The translations under genes and the position numbers were made by a program. A DNA stretch of 6,616 nucleotides from an uncultured Pseudomonadota bacterium (GTDB lineage Bacteria > Lernaellota > Lernaellaia > Lernaellales > Lernaellaceae). Under the pieces are notes generated by a model. That model was given only the letters and a program-made list of their open reading frames with translations. It was not told the DNA's origin and did no database searches. Location of the stretch: positions 1 through 6,616 of the forward strand of contig CALBTQ010000174.1 of assembly GCA_937967875.1 (NCBI GenBank), read 5' to 3'. Below, piece after piece: positions 1-6,616 of the stretch (positions are counted from its first letter, which is position 1; every line of letters begins with the position of its first letter).

Positions 1-2088
1 GGCGAAATGCGCAAGTCCATCAGCGTGCACACCGACGATAGTCCCGACAACGGCCTGCTGCCGGGCTTCCCTGTGTACATCGGCGCGTCCGGCGAATCCT
101 CGCCGCTGCTCTACGACCTGGACGGAGACGCCGACCACCGGTTGGAAATCATCTTCGGCACCGGCGCGGGGCAATTGGTCGTGCTGAAATATAATGCGCA
201 AAGCGGCGAGTATCGCGACATGCCCGGCTTCCCGTTGGATCTGACCGGCGGCAGTCGACCGGCGCACTTCGGCATTTTCGCCTCGGTGGCTGTGGGCGAT
301 CTGTTCGGCGATTCGACGCCGGAGATCGTCGTCGCCACGCTCGGTGGCCTTGTTTACGCGATTGATCCGCTGGCCGTACCCGATGGCGAATGGCTGCTGC
401 CCGGCTTCCCGGTCGCCGCCGACGAGCCCGATCCGTCCACGGTGCTCGGCTACGGTCTAGGCAACGGTTTCATGTCTTCGCCGGTGCTGGCCGATCTCGA
501 TCTGGACGGCGTACTGGAAATCGTCATCGGTTCAGTCGATCAGAAAGTGTACGTTTGGAAACCGGCCAAAGCCCCCGGCGCTGCCGCCCCGCTTTCCGGT
601 TGGCCGGTATTGGTGCGCGCCGACGAGGGACTGGTCGCGCCCGAGAAAGTATGCACCGGCAACACGATCCCCAACGCCATTTTCGGCACGCCGGCGGTAG
701 GCATCATCGATCCGCATCATGAAGATCCACACATCAGCTCGTATCCGTCGGTGTTGGTCGCCACCAACGAGGAATGCCCCAACGACGGCGATTTGCTGAC
801 CGGCCGCATCTACGCCATCTACCATGACGGCATGGATCATGACGGCGGTCCGTTCCTGCCGAACTGGCCGGAAAAGCCCAAACACGCGTCGAACGTGCTG
901 CCCTATTTCAACATCATCGGCGGCGTCAGCGGCTCGCCCGCCGTGTACACGCGCGACGGCGACACGGTGATCGCCCTGGGCACAACGTTGTGGACACCGG
1001 TCATTCTCCATTACGCCGACGACACCTTGGTGATGGAGGACATCACCAACGCAGCCTCCATCAACGCGGCCGGTTCGCCGACGCTCTCGGCGATCACGCC
1101 GGACGACGAACCGTTGTTTCTGCTGCCGACAGTCGGCGTGCTTCAATTCACCAGCGAAGGCGTCAAGCTGCTCAAGACCATGATCGTCGGCCACACGCTC
1201 GACAGTCCGTATCGGAAAAAATTCCGCGGCTTGTTCGGCGACATTCCGCTGATGCTCAACTCGGTGTCGGCCGACCTGGACGCCGACGGCGAACGGGAAA
1301 TCATTTCCGGCACCGGCGATTTGTTGGTCCATGCGCAAAAAGGCAACGGCGCTGAAGTAGAGGGCTGGCCCAAGTACACGCAGAAATGGACGCTGGCCTC
1401 GCCCGCCGTCGGCGACGTGGATGCCGACGGCAAGGTGGAAGTCGTAGCGCATACGCGCGAAGGGTATCTGTATGCCTGGGAAAGCGTGGGCGACAGTTGC
1501 CCGGACGGTGAAATGAATTCCGACTGGCCGCGTTTCCACCACGACGAGCACAACAGCGGTTACTACGGAAACGACGTTCTGCCGCCGGGACGCGTGACCG
1601 ACCTGACGGCGCAGGACAACGGTCAAGGCTCGGTGCGCATCACCTTCACGCTGCCCGGCGACGATTGGTGGTGCGGCCGGCCGCATATAATCGACATTCG
1701 CTACGCCGCCGATGCGGCCGACCTCGGCGATTGGGACACGTTCAACGCGACAACGGGGATCGAATACCAACCGCTGAATCAAAGCGCCGGTGCGGAAATC
1801 ACCATGTTGCTTTCCGGTTCGATGAACAAGGTGGCGCTATGTTCACGCGACGATGCGGGCAACGTGTCACGCATCAGCAATGTCGCCGCCGTCGAGCCCT
1901 ATTCGCCGCCCGACGACGACACCATCGACGATGATACGAGCGACGATGACACGAGCGACGACGATGCAATCGACGACGACATCAACGATGACGACATGGA
2001 TGACGACGATGCCGTTGACGACGATGACGACGACGTCACGCCGTCCAACGATGATGACGACGATAATGACAATGGTTGCGGATGCTGA
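1..2088 (+). CDS. Secreted FG-GAP/VCBS repeat protein with FN3-like domain and Asp-rich tail (5' partial)
   Basis: The frame is open to the left edge (Gly-Glu precede the first Met at 7), so the gene probably starts outside the window and that Met is internal. Residues are numbered from it. About 520 residues form degenerate FG-GAP/VCBS beta-propeller repeats. Calcium-loop-like motifs lie at 37-43 (DLDGDAD), 163-168 (DLDLDG), 423-428 (DLDADG) and 470-475 (DVDADG), each followed by a hydrophobic strand such as LEIVIG. Repeats near 98, 310 and 357 have lost most of the acidic residues. The motif DWPRFHHDEHNSG (506-518) often closes such propellers. An FN3-like domain follows (about 526-630, with PGDDW, DIRYA and DDAGNVS), then a DDDxx tail (636-688) and a terminal GCGC. 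Such proteins are usually exported and act in adhesion or as surface scaffolds. The signal peptide would lie upstream and the ligand is unknown. A gene with a good SD starts 29 nt downstream. Confidence 0.88.
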   Translation, partial: GEMRKSISVHTDDSPDNGLLPGFPVYIGASGESSPLLYDLDGDADHRLEIIFGTGAGQLVVLKYNAQSGEYRDMPGFPLDLTGGSRPAHFGIFASVAVGDLFGDSTPEIVVATLGGLVYAIDPLAVPDGEWLLPGFPVAADEPDPSTVLGYGLGNGFMSSPVLADLDLDGVLEIVIGSVDQKVYVWKPAKAPGAAAPLSGWPVLVRADEGLVAPEKVCTGNTIPNAIFGTPAVGIIDPHHEDPHISSYPSVLVATNEECPNDGDLLTGRIYAIYHDGMDHDGGPFLPNWPEKPKHASNVLPYFNIIGGVSGSPAVYTRDGDTVIALGTTLWTPVILHYADDTLVMEDITNAASINAAGSPTLSAITPDDEPLFLLPTVGVLQFTSEGVKLLKTMIVGHTLDSPYRKKFRGLFGDIPLMLNSVSADLDADGEREIISGTGDLLVHAQKGNGAEVEGWPKYTQKWTLASPAVGDVDADGKVEVVAHTREGYLYAWESVGDSCPDGEMNSDWPRFHHDEHNSGYYGNDVLPPGRVTDLTAQDNGQGSVRITFTLPGDDWWCGRPHIIDIRYAADAADLGDWDTFNATTGIEYQPLNQSAGAEITMLLSGSMNKVALCSRDDAGNVSRISNVAAVEPYSPPDDDTIDDDTSDDDTSDDDAIDDDINDDDMDDDDAVDDDDDDVTPSNDDDDDNDNGCGC
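1912..2070 (+). repeat. Asp-codon repeat encoding seven tandem DDDxx pentapeptides
   Basis: Within the first gene, residues 636-670 read as seven in-register pentapeptides: DDDTI, DDDTS, DDDTS, DDDAI, DDDIN, DDDMD, DDDAV. A more irregular Asp/Asn stretch follows to residue 688. At DNA level this is a 15-bp period with GAC and GAT mixed irregularly. That suggests the protein sequence is maintained, rather than recent slippage of one DNA unit. It probably forms an extended, highly acidic spacer at the cell surface and could bind divalent cations. Confidence 0.9.
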
Positions 2089-2104
2089 GACATTCAATAC
2101 ATCC

Positions 2105-2115
2105 AAGGAATAGGA
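2105..2115 (+). promoter_or_regulatory. Shine-Dalgarno site for the DUF2804 lipoprotein
   Basis: AAGGAATAGGA lies just before the ATG at 2118. The AGGAA at 2106-2110 leaves a 7-nt spacer. It supports the start at 2118 over an in-frame ATG at 2076, which would overlap the previous gene and put a charged extension ahead of the signal peptide. Confidence 0.75.
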
Positions 2116-2117
2116 AA

Positions 2118-3302
2118 ATGAAATCGATTGTCTTGATCGCAATGTTGATGGCTCTGTTTTGCTGGTCACTCCTCGCCTGCGACGAAGAGAATGACTGCGA
2201 TTGCGAAACGGATTGTCCATCAACCGACGACGACGACGATTCGTCGGCTGACGATGACGACGACAGCGCTGACGACGACTTCGTCGATCCGCAGGTGGAA
2301 ATCACCGAACCGACGTTACTGCTCAATCCCGACGGCTCGTTGCACGGGCGCGGTTGGGCGCGCACGCCGCTGATGCAATACAATCCCGAGTACATCCCCG
2401 CTAATCTGAAATGGCGCGTCAAGGTGTGGGATCACTACACGATCATCGCACCCGATTTCGCCTTCGCCTTCAACATCGCCGACATCCAATACGCAACGTT
2501 CTTCAGCTACGAGCTTGTCGATTTCAACGCCGGCACAATCACCAGCGGCGTAGACCTGTTGCTGGGCAGCCACGGAGGCATTCCGCTCACACCGTTGGAA
2601 ACGACGCACTATGAATCGCGGCATGCGCTATTCGACATCACCTATAACGAGGGCGTGCGCACTCTTACTGCGCGGGTAGACAAAACCTTATTGGCTCCGC
2701 CGATGAGCTGCGATATCACGCTGACTCAGCAACCGGGCGACGAGAACGTCGTGGCCGCCGCGCCTTTCAACGAAGCGGGATACTTTTTCTACGAGAACAA
2801 AACCATCGGCATGCCCGCCTCGGGCGATATTACAATCGACGGCAAAACCTACACTTTCCAGCCGGAAGATTCCTATGCGGTGCTCGACTGGGGACGCGGC
2901 GTCTGGCCGCACTCGCATGAATGGCACTGGGGCTTCGCCGCGGGCATCGTGGACGGCGACATCATCGGCATCAACATCGGCGACGGCTGGTCGGACGATT
3001 CGTGGGGCACCTCGAACATCCAGAAGTACCACGGCAAGGTGCACAAACTGTTTCACGTCTATTTCGATTACGATCCCAACGACCTTATGAAGCCGTGGGA
3101 AGTAACCAGCGACGGCGACTTGCTGCGCGCGACGCTCACCCCGTTCTATCACCAAAAAGCCGGCATCATGACCTGTGACCTGGGCATGCTGGTCGATAAA
3201 ATGTTCGGCACGTTCAGCGGCCGGATGACCCTGGATGACGGAACGGTCGTCGAATTCGAAAACATCCGCGGCTTCATCGAACATTCTTTCCAGAAATGGT
3301 GA
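2118..3302 (+). CDS. DUF2804-domain lipoprotein with Asp-rich linker
   Basis: The protein has 394 residues. Residues 1-20 form a lipoprotein signal peptide (MKS, then a hydrophobic core) ending in the lipobox LLAC, with Cys21 as the predicted lipidated residue. The next residues are Asp22 and Glu23; in E. coli Asp at +2 favours retention in the inner membrane, but that rule may not hold here. Cys27, Cys29 and Cys33 follow, then an Asp/Ser/Ala linker at 37-55. From about 60 to the end it matches the DUF2804 pattern: GRGWARTPLMQYN (77-89), GYFFYENKTIGMPASG (221-236), LDWGRGVWPHSHEWHWG (256-272), GKVHKL (306-311), FGTFSGRMTLDDG (363-375) and the end HSFQKW. The many conserved Trp and Gly residues suggest a beta-rich, perhaps lipocalin-like binding or catalytic fold, but the activity is unknown. 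The start is set by the SD and signal peptide. It lies 29 nt after the FG-GAP gene and 28 nt before the YaiI-family gene. Confidence 0.88.
   Translation: MKSIVLIAMLMALFCWSLLACDEENDCDCETDCPSTDDDDDSSADDDDDSADDDFVDPQVEITEPTLLLNPDGSLHGRGWARTPLMQYNPEYIPANLKWRVKVWDHYTIIAPDFAFAFNIADIQYATFFSYELVDFNAGTITSGVDLLLGSHGGIPLTPLETTHYESRHALFDITYNEGVRTLTARVDKTLLAPPMSCDITLTQQPGDENVVAAAPFNEAGYFFYENKTIGMPASGDITIDGKTYTFQPEDSYAVLDWGRGVWPHSHEWHWGFAAGIVDGDIIGINIGDGWSDDSWGTSNIQKYHGKVHKLFHVYFDYDPNDLMKPWEVTSDGDLLRATLTPFYHQKAGIMTCDLGMLVDKMFGTFSGRMTLDDGTVVEFENIRGFIEHSFQKW
2226..2282 (+). repeat. Asp-rich linker repeat in the lipoprotein
   Basis: This encodes residues 37-55, irregular units of DDDDDSSA, DDDDDSA and DDD, using both GAC and GAT. 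It sits between the lipidated Cys region and the DUF2804 domain, where a flexible acidic tether would hold the domain off the membrane. It resembles the tail of the preceding gene in composition but not in repeat register. Confidence 0.85.
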
Positions 3303-3330
3303 GGCGCTGTTGGCAGGCGAAACAACAAGC

Positions 3331-3795
3331 ATGATGGCCATTTTCATCGACGCCGACGCCTGCCCGGTGAAAAATGAAATCTATCGCGCCGCCGCCAAAT
3401 ACGGCTTAACCGTACACGTGGTCTGCAACGCGCGCATGAACGTGCCGCCCGACGAATGCATTCATCTCGTAGTCGTCGGTCGCGAGCCCGATGCCGCCGA
3501 CGATTGGATCGCCGAGCATGTCTCCGCCGAGGATGTGGTTGTAACCGCCGACATTCCTCTCGCCGATCGCTGTTTGAAAAAAGGAGCGCGTGTGTTGGAC
3601 ATGCGTGGCGGCGAATTCACCGTCGATTCGATCGGCAACGCGTTGGCCATGCGTGAATTGATGAATCATCTGCGCTTGATGGGCGAGATCGGCGGCGGCC
3701 CCCCGCCGGCGGGGAAAAAGGATCGCGCCAACTTTACCGCCAAGTTGCACCAGGTATTGCAGGCAATATTCAGCGCAAAAACGAAAACATCTTAA
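3331..3795 (+). CDS. YaiI/YqxD (UPF0178, DUF188) family protein
   Basis: The protein has 154 residues, close to the usual family length of about 150. Signatures in order are FIDADACPVK (5-14), PDAADDWIAEH (53-63), VVTADIPLADRCLKKGA (70-86), MRGGEFT (91-97), then GGPPP and KKDRANF (122-135). The family is related to PIN-like domains, and Asp7, Asp9 and Asp74 are plausible metal-binding residues. No biochemical role is established, so nuclease activity is only an inference. It has no signal peptide and is probably cytoplasmic. ATG codons at 3331 and 3334 are both possible starts. The SD is weak (AGG at 3315-3317). GAGG at 3301-3304 is well spaced for a TTG at 3310, which would add seven residues, but family alignment favours the ATG pair. 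The frame extends to an ATG at 3235, which would overlap the lipoprotein gene and is unlikely. Confidence 0.9.
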   Translation: MMAIFIDADACPVKNEIYRAAAKYGLTVHVVCNARMNVPPDECIHLVVVGREPDAADDWIAEHVSAEDVVVTADIPLADRCLKKGARVLDMRGGEFTVDSIGNALAMRELMNHLRLMGEIGGGPPPAGKKDRANFTAKLHQVLQAIFSAKTKTS

Positions 3796-3798
3796 CCG

Positions 3799-5223
3799 CT
3801 ATTTCAGGTGCCGCAAAACGAACTCTTCGACTTCGGGCAACCCGCCCTGCATGATCAAATACCCGTTATGCGGCTCGCGCGGCGTGATTTCATTGTTGAT
3901 CGACGTGAGCATCAAGCGGCGAATTTCCTGCGGATCGTCGGTCTGACCCAGCACCCAGCACAACTTCATGTACGCGGTTTCCGGCAGCATGTTGTCCAGG
4001 GGAATCACGCCCAGGTCCAGCAGATCGCGCCCGGTATCGTACACGTACATCTGCGCGTAGCCCCACAGCGTCTGCACGGTCATGACCACGGTCATGCCTT
4101 TTTCGATTACGCGCCGCAGCGCGGGATACAAAGGCTTGTTGACGTGCCCCAACCCGGTGCCGGCGATTACCAGCCCGCGATATCCCAAATCAGCCAGCGA
4201 TTCAATGATGTCCGGATTGAAGTTGGGGTAGTAGTACTGGATCGTGACCTTTTCCTCGAAGGTCGGGGTGATGATCGGCACGCGGTTTTTGTCTCGCTTC
4301 AAGAAATTGCTGGTCAAATAATTGAAGTGACTGGTCTGCCCGTTCAATTCCGGATGCACCGTAGCCAGCGGCCCTGCGCCGATCGAGCGGAACGTCGAAC
4401 GGTAACTCGAATGCATTTTCCGGCAGCGGGTGCCGCGATGCAGCAGGTCGTATTTGTCCGAAGTCGGGCCGAACATGCACAGCAGCACCTCGGCGATGTC
4501 GCACTCGGCGGCCGAGCGCACGGCGTTGATCAAATTGAGCGCCGCATCCGACGACGGGCGGTCCGAACTGCGCTGGCTGCCGACCAGCACGATCGGCACG
4601 GGCGAATTGCGAACCATGAAACTCAATATCGCACCGGTATGGTGCATGGTGTCGGTGCCGTGCCCGATCACGATGCCGTCCACGCCCTTTTCGATTTCCT
4701 TGCCGATCGCCTCGGCCAGCGCCTTGTACTGCATCGGCCCCATGTTCTCACTGAACACGCCGAACAGTTTGTGCGTTTTCAGGTTGGCGATGTCGGCCAG
4801 TTCGGGCACCGCGCCGTACAACTCGCCGGGCGTAAACGCCGGAATCACCGCGCCGGTGCGATAATCCAGCCGGCTGGCAATCGTGCCGCCGGTGCCGAGC
4901 AGCGTGACGTTCTTCTTGCCTTTGTCGAAGGGAAAGTCCTTCTCGGGAATCTTGTAGACCGCCTTGCGATAGCCGGTTTCACGTATTGCGACGATCCGTT
5001 GCACGGCCACGCCGATGTTGTAGCCGTTGAACAGCTTCACCACGATGTGCAAATCGTCGCACGTTTCGTTGCGCGGTAAAATGACGCCCTCGAAGGTCGA
5101 GTCCTCGTCGTTGGTGATGGCCACCTCGGACCACACGCCGACGCTGAAACGCGCCAGCGCTTCCTTCGCCAGGCCGCGATATCCCTGAAACATGTCATCG
5201 CGCTCAACAGCCGTCGTGGTCAT
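3799..5223 (-). CDS. gatD: Glu-tRNA(Gln) amidotransferase subunit D (archaeal type)
   Basis: The protein has 474 residues; archaeal GatD is commonly about 420-440. An N-terminal domain (about 22-90, with EGVILPRNE and KLFNGYNIGV) matches the GatD-specific SH3-like region, which plain L-asparaginases lack. An asparaginase-type domain follows, with TGGTIASRLDYRTGAV (111-126), GIVIGHGTDTMHHTGA (183-198), GSQRSSDRPSSDAALN (215-230) and RKMHSS (268-273). Thr114, Thr190, Asp191 and Lys269 fit the catalytic set T12/T89/D90/K162 of E. coli asparaginase II, so it appears active. GatD releases ammonia, which passes to GatE for conversion of Glu-tRNA(Gln) to Gln-tRNA(Gln). A tail after NNEITPRE (443-450), with GYLIMQGGLPEVEEF, seems longer than in archaeal GatD as I recall it. 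The ATG overlaps the gatE stop as ATGA and has an SD 7 nt upstream, implying translational coupling. A free-standing asparaginase is less likely, given the N-terminal domain and gatE. Confidence 0.93.
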   Translation of the reverse strand: MTTTAVERDDMFQGYRGLAKEALARFSVGVWSEVAITNDEDSTFEGVILPRNETCDDLHIVVKLFNGYNIGVAVQRIVAIRETGYRKAVYKIPEKDFPFDKGKKNVTLLGTGGTIASRLDYRTGAVIPAFTPGELYGAVPELADIANLKTHKLFGVFSENMGPMQYKALAEAIGKEIEKGVDGIVIGHGTDTMHHTGAILSFMVRNSPVPIVLVGSQRSSDRPSSDAALNLINAVRSAAECDIAEVLLCMFGPTSDKYDLLHRGTRCRKMHSSYRSTFRSIGAGPLATVHPELNGQTSHFNYLTSNFLKRDKNRVPIITPTFEEKVTIQYYYPNFNPDIIESLADLGYRGLVIAGTGLGHVNKPLYPALRRVIEKGMTVVMTVQTLWGYAQMYVYDTGRDLLDLGVIPLDNMLPETAYMKLCWVLGQTDDPQEIRRLMLTSINNEITPREPHNGYLIMQGGLPEVEEFVLRHLK

Positions 5224-6616
5224 AGGTTGCCCTCCTCGAGCCGTTCTTTGATGTAGGTCACGACATCCTTGGCCGCCGCTTTACCGTTGAGCATGTACAC
5301 GGCCTGGCCGGTGAGATAGCGCAGCGTTTTCTCATCCACGCCGGCTTCGACGACATCGGCCATACGCGTAATCAGCGAATCGACCGCGCCGTGCCACTGT
5401 TCCTCGCCCGCCGGATCGATCCCCTCGGCGGCGCAGGCCTCGGTGAGCGACATCTCGCCTTCCCGGGACAACCGAGCGGCTAGCGTACGAATCGATTCGA
5501 CGCCGATACGACCGTCGGTATACAGGTCGAAAATCTCCACCCACCGCTCGGGACGCAGATTGCGCACCGGCACACCCTCACGGCCGAGCGCCTTGGCGCG
5601 CTGCCCGATTTCCACCGCGGCCAACAGGCCGTCGACGCCGGTCTTCTCGACCACCTCGTCGAGAATTTCCGCCGCGCCCGACCGAATCAAATAATGAATG
5701 GTCTGCGGCGGCACCCGCCATTCGCGATAGCGCGCTTCGCGCTCCCACGGCGCGGTCGGCAACTGCTCACGTGCCGCCTCGATGCGCTCGGGATCGATGC
5801 GAGTGGGCGGCAGGTCGGTGTCCGGATACATACGATCCGGGCCGGGCAGAATGCGCTCGAAGGTCGTGAAGCCGCCGATCAGCGCCTGACGCGTTTCCTT
5901 GGGCACGCCCAGCGTGGCGTCGCCGAAGCGCAGGCGGATTTCCTCGACGGCGGTGCGGCAATCGGCTTCTGGTCCCCACACGAGGAAGAAATCGTCGTTC
6001 TCGGTGACCTGCAGGCGGCGCCGCAGTCGTTCGACCGTGCGATGGATGCGCGGGAATTCCGGCAAACGATTGCTGCCGATGACGATCGGCGGTTGATCGA
6101 GGCAAGCGATGACGCGAACGCGCCCGGAGAGTTCGTCGAGGAACGTCACGCCCGGTTGCGTCGGATGAAGCGCCAGATCGTGCACACCCTTGATGCAGGC
6201 GCCGTAGATGCGTCCGCCGGCGATCAACGCCTTTTGCATATAATCGATTTCGACGCCGGCCAGAATGTTGCTGACGTCGGTGAAATTCATCTGAATTTTG
6301 TCCGGTGCATCCAAGCCGCGCTCGTGCAGTTTGTCGTGCAGGCGCAGCAGGTTGATCTGCCGGATCGCCTCGTTGTGCACCAGCTTGACCGCATAGGGCG
6401 CGCGCGGCACGCCTTTGATCTCCACCCGGCTGCCGCCGCGTACGCTGACGTTGATGTCCTGCCGCGCCGCACCGATGCCCGTGCGCACCAGTTTCGTCGA
6501 GCGCGCCACCTGCCCGATGAGCAAAATCGCGTCGCGCACTTCGGTGGGCGTACGCAAATCCGCACCGGTCACGGTTTCGGTCAACGGCACGCCGAGGCGG
6601 TCGGTACGGAAAACGA
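5220..6616 (-). CDS. gatE: Glu-tRNA(Gln) amidotransferase subunit E (5' partial)
   Basis: 464 codons are visible. The frame is open through the right edge and reads VFRTDRLG before the GTG at 6590, so that GTG is an internal Val. Against the usual GatE length of about 620-635, some 160-170 N-terminal residues lie outside. Visible parts, numbered from the Val at 6590: RTGIGAARQDINVSV (36-50) and RVEIKGV (55-61) belong to the GatB/GatE catalytic cradle. About 145-265 is the AspRS-like (GAD) insertion that separates GatE from GatB, including FFLVWGPEAD, LGVPKETRQAL and RMYPDTDLPP. The rest is a helical and tail (YqeY-like) region ending in TYIKERLEEGNL, which contacts tRNA in known structures. 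GatE phosphorylates the Glu on misacylated Glu-tRNA(Gln) and transamidates it with ammonia from GatD. It precedes gatD with a 4-nt overlap. Its promoter is outside the window. Confidence 0.94.
   Translation of the reverse strand, partial: VFRTDRLGVPLTETVTGADLRTPTEVRDAILLIGQVARSTKLVRTGIGAARQDINVSVRGGSRVEIKGVPRAPYAVKLVHNEAIRQINLLRLHDKLHERGLDAPDKIQMNFTDVSNILAGVEIDYMQKALIAGGRIYGACIKGVHDLALHPTQPGVTFLDELSGRVRVIACLDQPPIVIGSNRLPEFPRIHRTVERLRRRLQVTENDDFFLVWGPEADCRTAVEEIRLRFGDATLGVPKETRQALIGGFTTFERILPGPDRMYPDTDLPPTRIDPERIEAAREQLPTAPWEREARYREWRVPPQTIHYLIRSGAAEILDEVVEKTGVDGLLAAVEIGQRAKALGREGVPVRNLRPERWVEIFDLYTDGRIGVESIRTLAARLSREGEMSLTEACAAEGIDPAGEEQWHGAVDSLITRMADVVEAGVDEKTLRYLTGQAVYMLNGKAAAKDVVTYIKERLEEGNL
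5231..5237 (-). promoter_or_regulatory. Shine-Dalgarno site of gatD, inside the 3' end of gatE
   Basis: On the minus strand GAGGAGG lies 7 nt before the gatD ATG (5223-5221). With the ATGA stop/start overlap at 5223-5220, this is a strong arrangement for coupled, roughly equal synthesis of the two subunits. It also fixes the gatD start over the later Met11. Confidence 0.85.

Noticed and set aside
532..1782. 416-codon - strand ORF opposite the FG-GAP gene
   Set aside because: The sense frame has clear repeat and FN3-like motifs; the antisense product is low-complexity Val/Arg/Gly-rich with no family signature.
2076..2078. ATG at 2076 as the start of the lipoprotein gene
   Set aside because: It would overlap the previous gene and place a 14-residue basic stretch before a well-formed signal peptide; the ATG at 2118 has the SD.
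1899..2422. - strand ORFs encoding poly-Ser or poly-Val/Ile over the Asp tracts
   Set aside because: They are direct reverse-complement readings of the GAC/GAT repeats (GTC/ATC, TCG/TCA) and have no independent support.
3701..3714. Perfect palindrome CCCCGCCGGCGGGG followed by AAAAA
   Set aside because: It encodes the conserved GGPPPAGKK region of the YaiI-family protein. The A run is on the wrong side for a + strand terminator, and the minus strand has no T-tract after the stem.
3808..5079. 423-codon + strand ORF opposite gatD
   Set aside because: It lies entirely antisense to a well-conserved gene, its product is rich in Arg, His, Gln and Val with no recognisable motif, and it looks like a GC-rich shadow frame.
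6588..6590. GTG at 6590 as the gatE start
   Set aside because: The frame continues upstream to the window edge with the conserved sequence FRTDRLG, so this codon is an internal Val.

Overview
The window looks bacterial, from a fairly GC-rich, probably uncultured Gram-negative lineage that makes surface proteins with poly-aspartate stretches. The bacterial signs are a lipoprotein signal peptide ending in LLAC, strong Shine-Dalgarno sites, a YaiI/YqxD (UPF0178) family gene, and FG-GAP/VCBS plus fibronectin-III architecture. Similar DDDxx-rich secreted proteins occur in metagenomic 'deltaproteobacterial'-type or Lernaellota-like genomes, but this sequence alone cannot fix the phylum.

Layout. 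The left half (1-3795, + strand) holds three closely spaced genes, with gaps of 29 and 28 nt, that may be cotranscribed. First is the 3' part of a large secreted FG-GAP/VCBS repeat protein with one FN3-like domain, seven tandem DDDxx pentapeptides and a C-terminal GCGC. Second is a 394-aa lipoprotein with an Asp-rich linker and a complete DUF2804 domain. Third is a 154-aa YaiI/YqxD-family protein. The right half (3799-6616, - strand) holds gatE (5' end outside the window) followed by gatD, with a 4-nt ATGA overlap. These are the two subunits of the archaeal-type Glu-tRNA(Gln) amidotransferase. The two blocks converge with only 3 nt between their stop codons. No stretch above 30 bp is free of genes, and I saw no RNA gene, IS, CRISPR array or clear terminator.

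Function. GatD should release ammonia from Gln or Asn, and GatE should phosphorylate the Glu on Glu-tRNA(Gln) and transamidate it to Gln-tRNA(Gln). GatDE is classically described as archaea-specific, so an apparently intact pair next to bacterial surface-protein genes is the main point of interest. The + strand genes look like cell-surface accessory genes with no visible functional link to gatDE.
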